Source: a virus. Taken from it: DNA of 64,000 nt. The position numbers and the translations under genes were made by a program. The notes under the pieces are model-generated. The model saw only the letters and a list, made by a program, of their open reading frames with translations, searched no databases and was not told where the DNA came from. How positions within the stretch are numbered: position 1 is the first letter of the stretch; each line of letters starts with the position of its first letter. The stretch is taken from IMG/VR virus record IMGVR_UViG_3300027969_000061, positions 1-64,000 of that record; one strand, written 5' to 3'. Below, piece by piece: positions 22,870-30,780 of the stretch.

Positions 22870-22891
22870 GGCGGTCAGATGTTTGGCCGCC
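22870..22891 (+). promoter_or_regulatory. 8-bp hairpin before the wall-hydrolase gene
   Basis: 22870-22877 pairs with 22884-22891 (GGCGGTCA/TGGCCGCC, one G-U), 6-nt loop. It lies 11 bases past the preceding stop and about 10 bases before the AAGGAAG ribosome-binding site; possibly an mRNA-stability or translation-control element. Confidence 0.4.
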
Positions 22892-22911
22892 GTAATCAAA
22901 AAGGAAGAAAG

Positions 22912-23463
22912 ATGTATTTCAACAAAAAAATAACAAACAAGTTTTTAATCGGCACATCAATATTTTTAATTGTAATTAATTTATTGGTACCTGCTGCCCA
23001 AGCGTATGCACAAAATATCGAAACCTCATCTGAGGTCGTTAGTGCCCATTTCAATTCAGAACTACAATGTCTTGCTGAAAATGTTTACTATGAATCATCC
23101 AAAGAATCATTCGAAGGTAAACTAGCAGTAGCACAGGTCACAATGAACCGTGTAGACTCTGGTAAATTTCCATCCACAATTTGTGGTGTGGTAAAACAAA
23201 AGAGCGTCATCAATGGTGTAATGGTATGCCAGTTCTCTTGGTTTTGTAATCAAGCATATATCAAACTGGTTCGTAACCCATACCAATGGGAAGAATCTTT
23301 GGTGGTTGCGAGAAAAGCCTTGACATCCGCCATTGCCCATGATACACTATATCATTCGAAAGCAATGTATTTCCATGCCAATTATGTTAATCCCAATTGG
23401 AACTTGACAAAGGTTACACAGATTGGTAACCATATATTTTACAAAGAGAAGAATAGAATTTAA
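22912..23463 (+). CDS. SleB/CwlJ-type cell-wall hydrolase
   Basis: 183 aa. N-terminal signal anchor (FLIGTSIFLIVINLLVPAAQA), then CLAENVYYESSKESFEGKLAVAQVTMNRV, the opening of the Hydrolase_2 (SleB-type) catalytic domain with its conserved Glu. Expected to cleave peptidoglycan from the periplasmic side and help lysis. Start at ATG 22912 behind AAGGAAG; an in-frame ATG at 22879 falls within the hairpin and lacks a site. Confidence 0.8.
   Translation: MYFNKKITNKFLIGTSIFLIVINLLVPAAQAYAQNIETSSEVVSAHFNSELQCLAENVYYESSKESFEGKLAVAQVTMNRVDSGKFPSTICGVVKQKSVINGVMVCQFSWFCNQAYIKLVRNPYQWEESLVVARKALTSAIAHDTLYHSKAMYFHANYVNPNWNLTKVTQIGNHIFYKEKNRI
23320..23348 (+). promoter_or_regulatory. candidate promoter inside the wall-hydrolase gene
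   Basis: TTGACA 23320-23325, 17-nt spacer, TACACT 23343-23348. Would serve the gp33-like gene at 23465. Weak -10, so tentative. Confidence 0.3.
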
Positions 23464-23464
23464 T

Positions 23465-23686
23465 ATGCCAACTAAAGATGAGATCCGTGATTTTAGTATA
23501 TTAGTAGAAGAACTTTCAACCAGATATCGTTGCAATAGAATGGACGCAATACTACAACATTGTAAAGATACTGGTTTGGAAGTTGAAGTGGCATCCACAT
23601 TAATTTCTTCTGCATTGAAAGCAAAGATTAAAGAAGAAGCACAAGAATTAAATTTGATTAAGAAAAGTTCAAAGCTACCTATATGA
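23465..23686 (+). CDS. 33: gp33-like late-transcription accessory protein
   Basis: 73 aa. The segment RMDAILQHCKDTGLEVEVAST, then SALKAKIKEEAQELNLIKKS lines up with the core of T4 gp33, which joins RNA polymerase to the sliding clamp during late transcription. Size and the neighbouring gp59 and gp32 genes (T4 order 33-59-32) support this. Start at ATG 23465. Its presence fits the TATAAATA-type promoters in this window; gene 55 (late sigma) is not in the window. Confidence 0.65.
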   Translation: MPTKDEIRDFSILVEELSTRYRCNRMDAILQHCKDTGLEVEVASTLISSALKAKIKEEAQELNLIKKSSKLPI

Positions 23687-24258
23687 TTGAATTGGTACAA
23701 GTTACCACACAAGAACAAAAGAATATTGTCAAAGAAATAATTGAAACTCATCACTCTTATGTGGCATCCAATTCATCGGTTGGTCGCAGAATAGATTGGC
23801 TGATTTATATTGATGATGGTATGTTGGGTGAGTGTATTGGTATGATTGGTGTTGGTTCATCTGTCTACCCACCACCCAAAGACATACTGAATTATCTTGG
23901 TGTATCAAAATTCCAATACAAAGACCAGTTCAATAATATCGCCAACAACTGGAGGTTCTGTTTCTCCAAATCGATTAAGAACGCAGGCACACAAGTATTA
24001 AAACAACTACGGCAGAAGGCACCAATCGCCTGGAAACAAAAGTATGGTGATGATTTAAAACACATCATTACATTTGTTGGTGCAGGTAAGAATGGTGCAG
24101 TATACTTGGCAGATAATTGGAAGAAGATTGGTGAAACGGCAGGATTGCCGGCACACAAAAGCAGTTCTATGAAATGGCATGATAATGCTGAATTGAAAAA
24201 GTTATTTGTCAAGCCAACAGGCGAAAACAAAAAGATTATATTGATTAAATCGTTATGA
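23683..24258 (+). CDS. DUF4338/DruA-like protein
   Basis: 191 aa. Motifs in order: HHSYVAS (near residue 23), RRIDWLIYIDDGMLGECIG, IANNWRFCFS, GTQVLKQL with a following W..KYGDDL, ITFVGAGKNGAVYLADNW and IGETAG. This order matches the DUF4338 pattern known from DruA of the Druantia defence system, though it is shorter. T4-like phages often carry such a gene; a DNA-modifying (Mom-like) role is another possibility. Located between gp33 and gp59, overlapping both by four bases. Confidence 0.5.
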   Translation: MIELVQVTTQEQKNIVKEIIETHHSYVASNSSVGRRIDWLIYIDDGMLGECIGMIGVGSSVYPPPKDILNYLGVSKFQYKDQFNNIANNWRFCFSKSIKNAGTQVLKQLRQKAPIAWKQKYGDDLKHIITFVGAGKNGAVYLADNWKKIGETAGLPAHKSSSMKWHDNAELKKLFVKPTGENKKIILIKSL

Positions 24259-24875
24259 CAGAAAATACAGGTTTTGCGGCATACTCTTTGTGGAATGCTT
24301 TAAAGTTACATTTTACTTCCGATTCTTATGATTACTTTAAGTATAACGGAAAAACAAATGTATCTAAGCAGACATTTACCACCAACAAATCAAAATACCA
24401 ATTCTATAAATTATCTCGTAAATACGATTTGGAAGAATTAAAGAATTTCTATATTGCCAACTTTATAAAGGGCAATGGTGATTGGGTAGGTGACCTATTG
24501 CAAGATGGTGATGAGAACTATGCCAAGTGGCAAAAAACCCAACAGAGCTTGACATATACCTTTGAAAATGATATAATCTATATGTTTGATAGTGTTGATG
24601 GCGCTGAGTTCTGGCACATTGATGATTACTTCAAACCCATCGATGGTGGTTGGCCAATGTTAATTACCAAGATGATGCACGAAAAGATTTCATTAGAAAC
24701 AGTTTGTATGTTAGTTGATATACTTGGTTGTATGCCAAAATGGGAAAAACAAATTACCGAAGATATTATTTGGCCGACACACCGAAGAATTATAAAGAAA
24801 TATACACCGTTTATACAATACGATAAAGAAAAGTGTAAACAAATGTTAAAAGAGAAGATTAAACAATATGCCTGA
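24255..24875 (+). CDS. 59: gp59-like helicase loader
   Basis: 206 aa. FAAYSLWNALKLHFTSDSYDYFKYNGKTN and KLSRKYDLEELKNFYIANF match the T4 gp59 family, which loads the gp41 helicase onto gp32-covered single strands. Lies between gp33 and gp32 as in T4. Overlaps genes on both sides. A consensus promoter lies inside it. Confidence 0.85.
   Translation: MTENTGFAAYSLWNALKLHFTSDSYDYFKYNGKTNVSKQTFTTNKSKYQFYKLSRKYDLEELKNFYIANFIKGNGDWVGDLLQDGDENYAKWQKTQQSLTYTFENDIIYMFDSVDGAEFWHIDDYFKPIDGGWPMLITKMMHEKISLETVCMLVDILGCMPKWEKQITEDIIWPTHRRIIKKYTPFIQYDKEKCKQMLKEKIKQYA
24549..24577 (+). promoter_or_regulatory. perfect sigma70 consensus promoter inside gp59
   Basis: TTGACA 24549-24554, 17-nt spacer, TATAAT 24572-24577: a full match in both boxes at the optimal spacing. 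Reads toward the nucleotidase gene and gp32. Confidence 0.6.
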
Positions 24876-25359
24876 AGTTAAGATTACTAAGATTTACCTA
24901 GACATGGACGGTGTGATTGCCGACTTTGACAAAAGGTACAAAGCTCGGTATAAAATGGAACCAAGAGAGGCAGAACAACACAAAGAGTTTGATAAGTTCT
25001 TTACGCAGTTCATTAATGATGAAGAATTTGCAACATTGGATTTAATGCCTGATGCCATGGAACTAATCAATTATTTGAGAAGTCTAAAAGTACCAACCGA
25101 GATTCTATCATCTAGTGCCTCAGAGAAAAGAGATCCACAGATTCGACCACAAAAGATGGAATGGTTGAAGAAACACAACATTGAGTTTCCTGCCATCATT
25201 GTACCAGGTAAAAGGCACAAGAAGGAATACTCAAACAAAAATACCCTATTGATTGATGATACTCCGGTAAATATCGACCAATGGCGTAGAGAAGGTGGTA
25301 TTGGTATACTTCATACCGATGCACAAACAACCATTAATATTTTGAAGATGTATGTTTGA
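24868..25359 (+). CDS. 5'(3')-deoxyribonucleotidase-like HAD phosphatase
   Basis: 163 aa. DMDGVIADFDKR near residues 12-23 is the HAD nucleophile motif; SSSASEKR and LLIDDTPVNI are the later HAD motifs. Likely dephosphorylates a nucleotide, fitting nucleotide-pool control during replication. Overlaps gp59 by eight bases. Confidence 0.8.
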   Translation: MPEVKITKIYLDMDGVIADFDKRYKARYKMEPREAEQHKEFDKFFTQFINDEEFATLDLMPDAMELINYLRSLKVPTEILSSSASEKRDPQIRPQKMEWLKKHNIEFPAIIVPGKRHKKEYSNKNTLLIDDTPVNIDQWRREGGIGILHTDAQTTINILKMYV

Positions 25360-25384
25360 CAATGGATAAATATTATGATATAGT
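25356..25384 (+). promoter_or_regulatory. sigma70-type promoter for gp32
   Basis: TTGACA 25356-25361, 17-nt spacer, TATAGT 25379-25384. Overlaps the end of the nucleotidase gene and a late-promoter motif, so gp32 may be read in two phases, as in T4. Confidence 0.5.
25365..25372 (+). promoter_or_regulatory. candidate late promoter for gp32
   Basis: GATAAATA, one mismatch to TATAAATA, inside the spacer of the sigma70-type promoter at 25356-25384. Confidence 0.4.
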
Positions 25385-25421
25385 AGTTGATTATGAGCAG
25401 TAATTTGAAAGTAGTTTATAT

Positions 25422-25444
25422 TCCGTTAATACTCCGTTTAATAC
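25422..25444 (+). repeat. tandem repeat in the gp32 leader
   Basis: TCCGTTAATAC at 25422-25432 is followed directly by TCCGTTTAATAC at 25433-25444, 14 bases before the gp32 start. T4 gp32 controls its own translation by binding an unstructured leader beside a pseudoknot; this short A/T-rich repeat could be an equivalent operator. Inference only. Confidence 0.4.
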
Positions 25445-25457
25445 GAAAGGCAACATC

Positions 25458-26348
25458 ATGAGTTTTGCAAATCTAAAACGCCAATCTGGCAATCTCGATA
25501 AATTATCTAAAGCAATCGAGGCACTCTCCCAAACATCCGAAGGCAGTTCAGAGAAATCTGATAACTTTTGGCGTCCAGAAGTAGACAAAGCAGGTAATGG
25601 CATGGCCACTATCCGTTTTCTTCCAGCATCCGAAAAAGATGGTGAAGATGGTCTACCTTGGGTAAAAATCTTCTCACATGGTTTTCAAGGACCTGGTGGT
25701 TGGTTAATTGATAATTGTTTGACAACAAAGAATCAACAATGTCCTGTGTGTGAACACAACTCTACATTATGGAATTCAGGCATCGAAGCGAACAAAGATG
25801 TAGTTCGTAAACAAAAGCGTAAATTGAATTACATCGCCAATGTGTATATTGTTTCTGACCCTAAGCATCCAGAAAACGAAGGCAAAATCAAACTGTTTAA
25901 GTTTGGTAAGAAAATCTTTGATAAGGTTACTGAAGCCATGAATCCACAGTTTGAAGATGAAACACCAATCAATCCATTTGATTTATGGAAAGGTGCTAAC
26001 TTCAAGTTGAAGATTCGTAAGGTAGAAGGTTATCAGAACTATGATAAGTCTGAGTTTGATTCACCATCTGCATTATCTGATGATGATGGTAAGTTGGAAC
26101 AAATCTGGAAGGATTCTTTCTCACTTAAAGAATTGACTGATGACAAAGAGTTTAAGTCTTATGATGTTTTGAAGCAACGCCTTGACAAGGTACTCGGTTT
26201 GAATGGTGAAGCACCAAAGACAACTGTAGAACAAGTTAAAGCAAAAACCTTTGATGCACCTAAGGCAAAAGCAGAAGATTCACCATTCAAAGAATCATCC
26301 GAAGATGATGATATGGCTTACTTTGCGAAGTTGGCTGAAGAAGATTAA
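25458..26348 (+). CDS. 32: gp32 single-stranded DNA-binding protein
   Basis: 296 aa. Core domain with zinc ligands H74, C87, C95 and C98 (T4: His64, Cys77, Cys87, Cys90; similar spacing). Basic N-terminal segment (NLKRQSGNLDKL) for cooperative binding and an acidic C-terminal tail ending EDDDMAYFAKLAEED, which recruits replication partners. Coats single strands in replication and recombination. AAAGG site upstream; last gene before a terminator. Confidence 0.9.
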   Translation: MSFANLKRQSGNLDKLSKAIEALSQTSEGSSEKSDNFWRPEVDKAGNGMATIRFLPASEKDGEDGLPWVKIFSHGFQGPGGWLIDNCLTTKNQQCPVCEHNSTLWNSGIEANKDVVRKQKRKLNYIANVYIVSDPKHPENEGKIKLFKFGKKIFDKVTEAMNPQFEDETPINPFDLWKGANFKLKIRKVEGYQNYDKSEFDSPSALSDDDGKLEQIWKDSFSLKELTDDKEFKSYDVLKQRLDKVLGLNGEAPKTTVEQVKAKTFDAPKAKAEDSPFKESSEDDDMAYFAKLAEED

Positions 26349-26380
26349 ACCATAACTCCTTTCCTTAGAAGTTGGTTTAG

Positions 26381-26403
26381 ACCCACCGAAAGGTGGGTTT
26401 TTT
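26381..26403 (+). terminator. intrinsic terminator after gp32
   Basis: ACCCACC 26381-26387, GAAA tetraloop, GGTGGGT 26392-26398, then T-run to 26403. Ends the rightward transcript just before the end of the convergent leftward unit at 26409. The opposite strand lacks a U-tract after the stem, so it acts mainly in the rightward direction. Confidence 0.85.
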
Positions 26404-26408
26404 ATTGG

Positions 26409-27680
26409 TTAAACTACTCTGGTGCTGAATAATATCATACTCTGAAATGTCGGTTCTTGATTTCTAACGGATGGCATAGAAATTTTTGTACCAGTCTTAT
26501 CGTAACTCTTGACTGAATTATTATTTACAACAGTAGTAGGATCAGTTTTACTTTGTGGTATACTCAAGTCTAAGTTTTGATTTTGTGCAACATTTAGTGC
26601 TTGACCTGTAGATGAACTCTCAACTGCTGGTGGTTCACCCATAGGAGCACTTGGTGCTGGTGCAGAACTTGGAGATGATGTGATTGGTTCTGGTGTCTTT
26701 ACACCAGAAATTTTTTCGTAAGTATCTCTTTGTTTTTTATAATCTTCAACGGCTTCTAAAGCACCAGGTCCTCGTTTAGCAAAGCCTTGTAGTTGTTGGT
26801 CGTTAAGTTTATCACCTTCATTTTGATATTGCTGAAAATCTTGAATTTCAGCCATCGTTCTTTCATATTCTGGCATCTTCTTGCGTGCTGCAGCTTCATC
26901 TTTAACACCAGCCAAACCACCAACACTTTCAGCTTGTTTTAGTCCCATACTTAACTCTGAATTGGCATCTTCATAACCACTCTTATCAGAGAATAGTTTC
27001 CAAAATAAAACACCTAATGCAACAGAACCTAATATGGCTAATCCCACAGGACTAAATGCAAAGAATTTGGCTACAGTAGCCAATGTTGTAAATGCGGTTT
27101 TAGCTAAAGATAAACCTCCGAATACCGATAACACATCATCTAAAAAATTATTTCTGTTTTCTTCAACTTTTTCAGCTGTTGGCTTTTCTTTAACTCCAAT
27201 AGGTTTACCTGTAATTGCAGCAATCAAAGCCTTATGTTGCCTATCTTTTTCTAATTTGTTTTCTTCAGCAAAAGAATTTTCAGAATCTCTCTGTTTAATC
27301 TTTTCTTCATTTGATTTTTGCATAAACTCATAAATTTTCATTAGAATATCTAATGTTTCATTCTCACCTTCCAGTTTTCCTATTTTTGTTGCTGTGCTGC
27401 CACTATCATCTCTTAATTTTGATCCTGAGAATCGAGCAATATCTTCTTTACTACGACCAAACAATTTGCCTAATGCTGCTGGTGCAAAATTAGATCCACC
27501 AGTTACAAACTTGGCAATATTCAAAGGATCAAATTTCTCTTTGAATCCTTTCATTCTTGCTTGACTTTTTAATGAAATGGTTTTTTTAAGTGATTTACCA
27601 AAACCACCTTCCTGTTCACCTAAAAGAGAACCAAAAGATTTCTTCCTAATTCCTTCAGCCTGTTGATAATTCATATCCAT
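26409..27680 (-). CDS. virion-associated protein, paralogue of the neighbouring GH19 protein
   Basis: 423 aa. Residues 4-75 (IRKKSFGSLLGEQEGGFGKSL, then KEKFDPLNIAKFVTGG) match the N-terminus of the next gene, so the two arose by duplication. Here the rest holds a charged coiled region, a hydrophobic segment (FFAFSPVGLAILGSVALGVLFWKLF, about 210-234) and a Pro/Ser/Ala-rich linker with an Asn-rich end. No lysozyme domain. Probably a baseplate or tail-associated protein that could cross a membrane on injection; inference. Start M1 or M3 both possible. Confidence 0.65.
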   Translation of the reverse strand: MDMNYQQAEGIRKKSFGSLLGEQEGGFGKSLKKTISLKSQARMKGFKEKFDPLNIAKFVTGGSNFAPAALGKLFGRSKEDIARFSGSKLRDDSGSTATKIGKLEGENETLDILMKIYEFMQKSNEEKIKQRDSENSFAEENKLEKDRQHKALIAAITGKPIGVKEKPTAEKVEENRNNFLDDVLSVFGGLSLAKTAFTTLATVAKFFAFSPVGLAILGSVALGVLFWKLFSDKSGYEDANSELSMGLKQAESVGGLAGVKDEAAARKKMPEYERTMAEIQDFQQYQNEGDKLNDQQLQGFAKRGPGALEAVEDYKKQRDTYEKISGVKTPEPITSSPSSAPAPSAPMGEPPAVESSSTGQALNVAQNQNLDLSIPQSKTDPTTVVNNNSVKSYDKTGTKISMPSVRNQEPTFQSMILFSTRVV

Positions 27681-27683
27681 TTT

Positions 27684-29171
27684 TTATCCTTGAACTTTCT
27701 TTTGATATGCACTTTTATCATCACCACTTTGTGGTCTTGGTATTGTTTTGGTTGTTTGTTGTGTATTGGTGTTATTATTAATTATGACTGGAGGTTCACT
27801 ATCATTTGATTTAACTTTTAAATCTTTGTTTTCTTTTGAAACGGAATCAATTTGTGAACCTACATCGACATTAGATAAAGCCTGTAAATCTTGTGATTGA
27901 ATTTGTTCGGCCATTTCAGCACGTTTGATTGCTTTTGAACCATCTGTATCGGCAAAACCTACCGCTTTATTTACTTCGGAAATATTCTCTAATTGCTCAG
28001 GTTTCTTGTTCTTATATTTTAAAAAGAACCAAGGAATAGCCTTTGCAGCAACTGCTGGATCATTTAATAAATCAGGATTACTAACAACATCTATACCAGT
28101 ATATTTTTTAATTGATTCGTATTGGTTTTTGCCTGTATGTTGTAAAAATCCACGACCTCTGTATTTCCATCCGTCACCCGGTTGTGAATTTCCATCTGTC
28201 TTTGCGTAAACATGATTAGCCAAAGCTTCAGGATTCTTAACAAGGGTTTGTGCAAACTCCAATGACGGTATACGATTCTTACCAAAAGTTTTTTGTATAG
28301 CCTCAGGAGTAGAATAGTTTAAATTTTCACTTCTTGGTATAAAATTAGATTCGGCTTGAACCTGAGATAATATGTTGGCCTGTGCCTTACTTGATAATCC
28401 AGCGGCAACCAAAGCAGAAACAACTGTACCAGCACCGCTTGGTAATTTACCTATCTTAGGTGCTTGAGTAACTTTACTTGGTGCTTTTACTGCTGGAGGT
28501 TTTGCAGGTGTTGGTGCTGCAACCTCTGGTGCCTTTTCGACCTTAGGTTTTACTTCTGGTGCTTTTTCTGCTTTAGGTTTTACTTCTGGTGCTTTAGTTG
28601 GTGCTTTTGGTGTTTCTTTAGCTGGTGCTTTGCCTTTACCTGATGGTATTGCAGGTTTTTCTGCTTCAGGTTTCTTTTCTTTAATCTTTTCTTTTTTGGC
28701 AGCTGGTTTTTTTCTACCAGTAAGAGCTCGTATCAGCTGTTCGTTGCGGTCTTTTTCTTCTTTGAATTCTTCTTCTTTTTGATTGCGTTTCAGTTGGTCT
28801 TGTAGTTTTTCATCTTCTGCATTTCGCATCATCATTCTATAAATTAAACCAAGAGCATCCGAAACGGAAGAACTCGCACCACCTTGTTCTATTCCACCAA
28901 GACCGGTGGTTCTTTTTTTTCTGACATCAGCAAATCTTTCCATCGAAGCCTGGTCTCGACCAAATACTTTACCATAAATGGCTGCACCAGTTTTACCACC
29001 AACTGCACGTGCAATATTCATTGGATCAAATTTCTCTTTGATTCCAGTCATTTTAGCTTGTGTTTTTTGAGAGATTGCAGATTTTAAAGATGCGCCAAGG
29101 CCACCTTCTTGTTCACCTAGAAGTGAACCGAAGGACTGTTTACGGATCTTTTCAGCCTTTTCGTAATCCAT
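27684..29171 (-). CDS. tail-associated lysozyme with GH19 (chitinase-like) domain
   Basis: 495 aa. N-terminus IRKQSFGSLLGEQEGGLGASL shared with the gene at 26409; a long Lys/Pro/Ala linker (about 150-235); then a GH19-type muramidase/chitinase domain (about 245-430) with QAESNF carrying the catalytic Glu and WKYRGRGFLQHTGKNQYE. Cuts peptidoglycan. T4 has its lysozyme inside gp5; here the gp5 homologue lacks one and this protein is a likely replacement at the baseplate hub. Starts three bases after the frameshift extension ends. Confidence 0.75.
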   Translation of the reverse strand: MDYEKAEKIRKQSFGSLLGEQEGGLGASLKSAISQKTQAKMTGIKEKFDPMNIARAVGGKTGAAIYGKVFGRDQASMERFADVRKKRTTGLGGIEQGGASSSVSDALGLIYRMMMRNAEDEKLQDQLKRNQKEEEFKEEKDRNEQLIRALTGRKKPAAKKEKIKEKKPEAEKPAIPSGKGKAPAKETPKAPTKAPEVKPKAEKAPEVKPKVEKAPEVAAPTPAKPPAVKAPSKVTQAPKIGKLPSGAGTVVSALVAAGLSSKAQANILSQVQAESNFIPRSENLNYSTPEAIQKTFGKNRIPSLEFAQTLVKNPEALANHVYAKTDGNSQPGDGWKYRGRGFLQHTGKNQYESIKKYTGIDVVSNPDLLNDPAVAAKAIPWFFLKYKNKKPEQLENISEVNKAVGFADTDGSKAIKRAEMAEQIQSQDLQALSNVDVGSQIDSVSKENKDLKVKSNDSEPPVIINNNTNTQQTTKTIPRPQSGDDKSAYQKKVQG

Positions 29172-29174
29172 TTA

Positions 29175-29363
29175 CTATTTCTTTTGTCTTTCTCTTATCT
29201 TTTGATTTTCTTCTTCAATATACGAAATCAACAAGGAAATGTAAATGTCCCTTTCCCAAGGTATCATGTTTTCAAGTTCGGTCAAGCTATACTTATGGTG
29301 TTGCATCAACGAAAAATTCGTTTTATAGTAATTCTTTAAATTGTCATGACGAAATGTTAACCG
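29175..29363 (-). CDS. gp26 -1 frameshift extension / small tail-assembly protein
   Basis: Leftward frame of 62 codons continuing from the end of gp26 in the -1 frame, to TAG at 29175-29177. The only ATG is internal at 29306, giving 43 aa. It contains HHKYSLTELENMIPWERDIYISLL and a Glu/Lys-rich end, a pattern like tail-assembly chaperone C-terminal parts. The missing start codon and the slippery heptamer at 29363-29369 suggest it is made as a gp26 fusion, as lambda G-GT. Free translation from 29306 remains possible. Confidence 0.6.
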   Translation of the reverse strand, partial: RLTFRHDNLKNYYKTNFSLMQHHKYSLTELENMIPWERDIYISLLISYIEEENQKIRERQKK

Positions 29364-30082
29364 AAAAAACTTTCAAGTCCTTCTACTTCAATTTTATGTT
29401 GAAAACCACATTTACCACATTTAATATCCAATGTTTCTTTTAACTTTGGTAGTTTATTAAAGAATTCTTCTACTTTAGCAAACTGTTCTTGATTCATACC
29501 TTCAACAAACTCTAACATCTCACCCGGTTGTGCTTCATGACCATAATAGAACTGTTCGCCATCATAAATGTATTCGATACTATTAGCAATCATGTTGAAT
29601 GTAATATCAGTAATATCTTCATACTTTAATGAATCTTGTACCATACCAAACTCAGGATATTTCATTTTGATTGATACGGTGTTAGTTAGTTTAATTTCAG
29701 GATTAACAGAAGGATCAATCTGCACCTTTAGTTCTAACAGATTGATATCTTTTTCCATGATGTTGCCGCACTCTTTATCATCCACCTCATTGTTGCAACG
29801 ATATCGGGATTGTACCGATTCACCCACCGATTTGGCACGAAGATTGATAAAGTAGTATTCTACATCAATGATAGGCAGTTTATCAATATCAACACCTTCT
29901 GTCAAGGTGCAGTTGTAAAGAATATCTCTCACATTCTGTTGAATTGTATTTGATTCATTTGATTCGACTGCCATCAAAAGATTCTTTTGTTCTTTTACAA
30001 GAAAAGGTCTATATTTGATTCTTTTCTTTGATATTGGCAATTCTATTTCATATGTTGGGACGTCTAACTTGGGTAAAGCCAT
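29357..30082 (-). CDS. 26: gp26-like baseplate hub / tail-assembly protein
   Basis: 241 aa. ELPISKKRIKYRPFLVKEQKNLLMA in the N-terminus and the general layout match the T4 gp26-type baseplate family. Two Cys pairs (CNNEVDDKEC and CGKCGF) may bind zinc. GGAGTG site before the start. Its last sense codons AGT-TTT-TTC-GGT form the slippery sequence that joins the -1 frame extension. Belongs to the leftward hub unit with gp54 and the GH19 protein. Confidence 0.75.
   Translation of the reverse strand: MALPKLDVPTYEIELPISKKRIKYRPFLVKEQKNLLMAVESNESNTIQQNVRDILYNCTLTEGVDIDKLPIIDVEYYFINLRAKSVGESVQSRYRCNNEVDDKECGNIMEKDINLLELKVQIDPSVNPEIKLTNTVSIKMKYPEFGMVQDSLKYEDITDITFNMIANSIEYIYDGEQFYYGHEAQPGEMLEFVEGMNQEQFAKVEEFFNKLPKLKETLDIKCGKCGFQHKIEVEGLESFFG
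29363..29369 (-). promoter_or_regulatory. U_UUU_UUC programmed -1 frameshift site
   Basis: On the minus strand the heptamer T_TTT_TTC stands in the gp26 frame (AGT TTT TTC) four codons from the stop (TTC, GGT, then TAA). Slippage by -1 leads into 62 more sense codons. Canonical X_XXY_YYZ form. I did not establish a stimulatory structure downstream. Confidence 0.6.
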
Positions 30083-30105
30083 TTTATTTTCACTCCATTT
30101 TAAAA

Positions 30106-30771
30106 TTATCTACGGAAAGTAGATGCTACATCATTTATAAGATTATTTACTCCAGTGCCAGCAGCACCAACAGCATTACCACCAAGACCACCAATAATAT
30201 TGTTGACTGCGTTGATACCAGCATCGACCAACTCCATACCAAGTGCTTGTAGAGAATTGTTCTGCCAATAGGTATATGCAAAAGTTACATTGAGTTTATG
30301 GTAACCATCAGACGACCAATCTAAATCCATTTGATTTATCGAAATAGGATAAGCATCATAAAGATTAACAGAATAAGATATTTGATTGGTGACATCATAT
30401 TGATTGACCGTGATGACTGTTGAATAATCACCTTTGTATCGCATATTGTTGTTATATAAAGGATTGATATAGTTTAACCATGCATCAAAGAAAATCTTTT
30501 GTGTCATGTCATCATCAACGATAAATGTCATATCAATATCACCATAGGTGTTTAGATATGGATACTTTTCAATTGGTCCGTATGTTTTTTGTTCAGCTGT
30601 AGCAAATGTTCTACCAGGTAATTGTGCATTTTCACAACGATAGTTAAGAGATTTAGCCGATTTAATGTATGGTATCAATGTCAAAGGAATAGGAATATTC
30701 ACATCAAATTTATGTGGACGAGATAAATCTTTTTGAAAACTGGATTTAAAATCGTTAATATTACCAGCCAT
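30106..30771 (-). CDS. 54: gp54-like tail-tube initiator / baseplate protein
   Basis: 221 aa. RPHKFDVNIPIP, then CENAQLPGRTF, YPYLNTYGDIDMTFIVDDDMTQKIFFDAWLNYI and VTFAYTYWQNN: the tail-tube fold shared by T4 gp54 and gp19. The Gly/Asn-rich C-terminal end (about 185-221) extends the fold. gp54 starts tube polymerisation on the baseplate. Part of the leftward hub unit. gp19 itself is not in the window, so this could be a related tube-like paralogue. Confidence 0.7.
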   Translation of the reverse strand: MAGNINDFKSSFQKDLSRPHKFDVNIPIPLTLIPYIKSAKSLNYRCENAQLPGRTFATAEQKTYGPIEKYPYLNTYGDIDMTFIVDDDMTQKIFFDAWLNYINPLYNNNMRYKGDYSTVITVNQYDVTNQISYSVNLYDAYPISINQMDLDWSSDGYHKLNVTFAYTYWQNNSLQALGMELVDAGINAVNNIIGGLGGNAVGAAGTGVNNLINDVASTFRR

Positions 30772-30780
30772 TTTAGTTCC

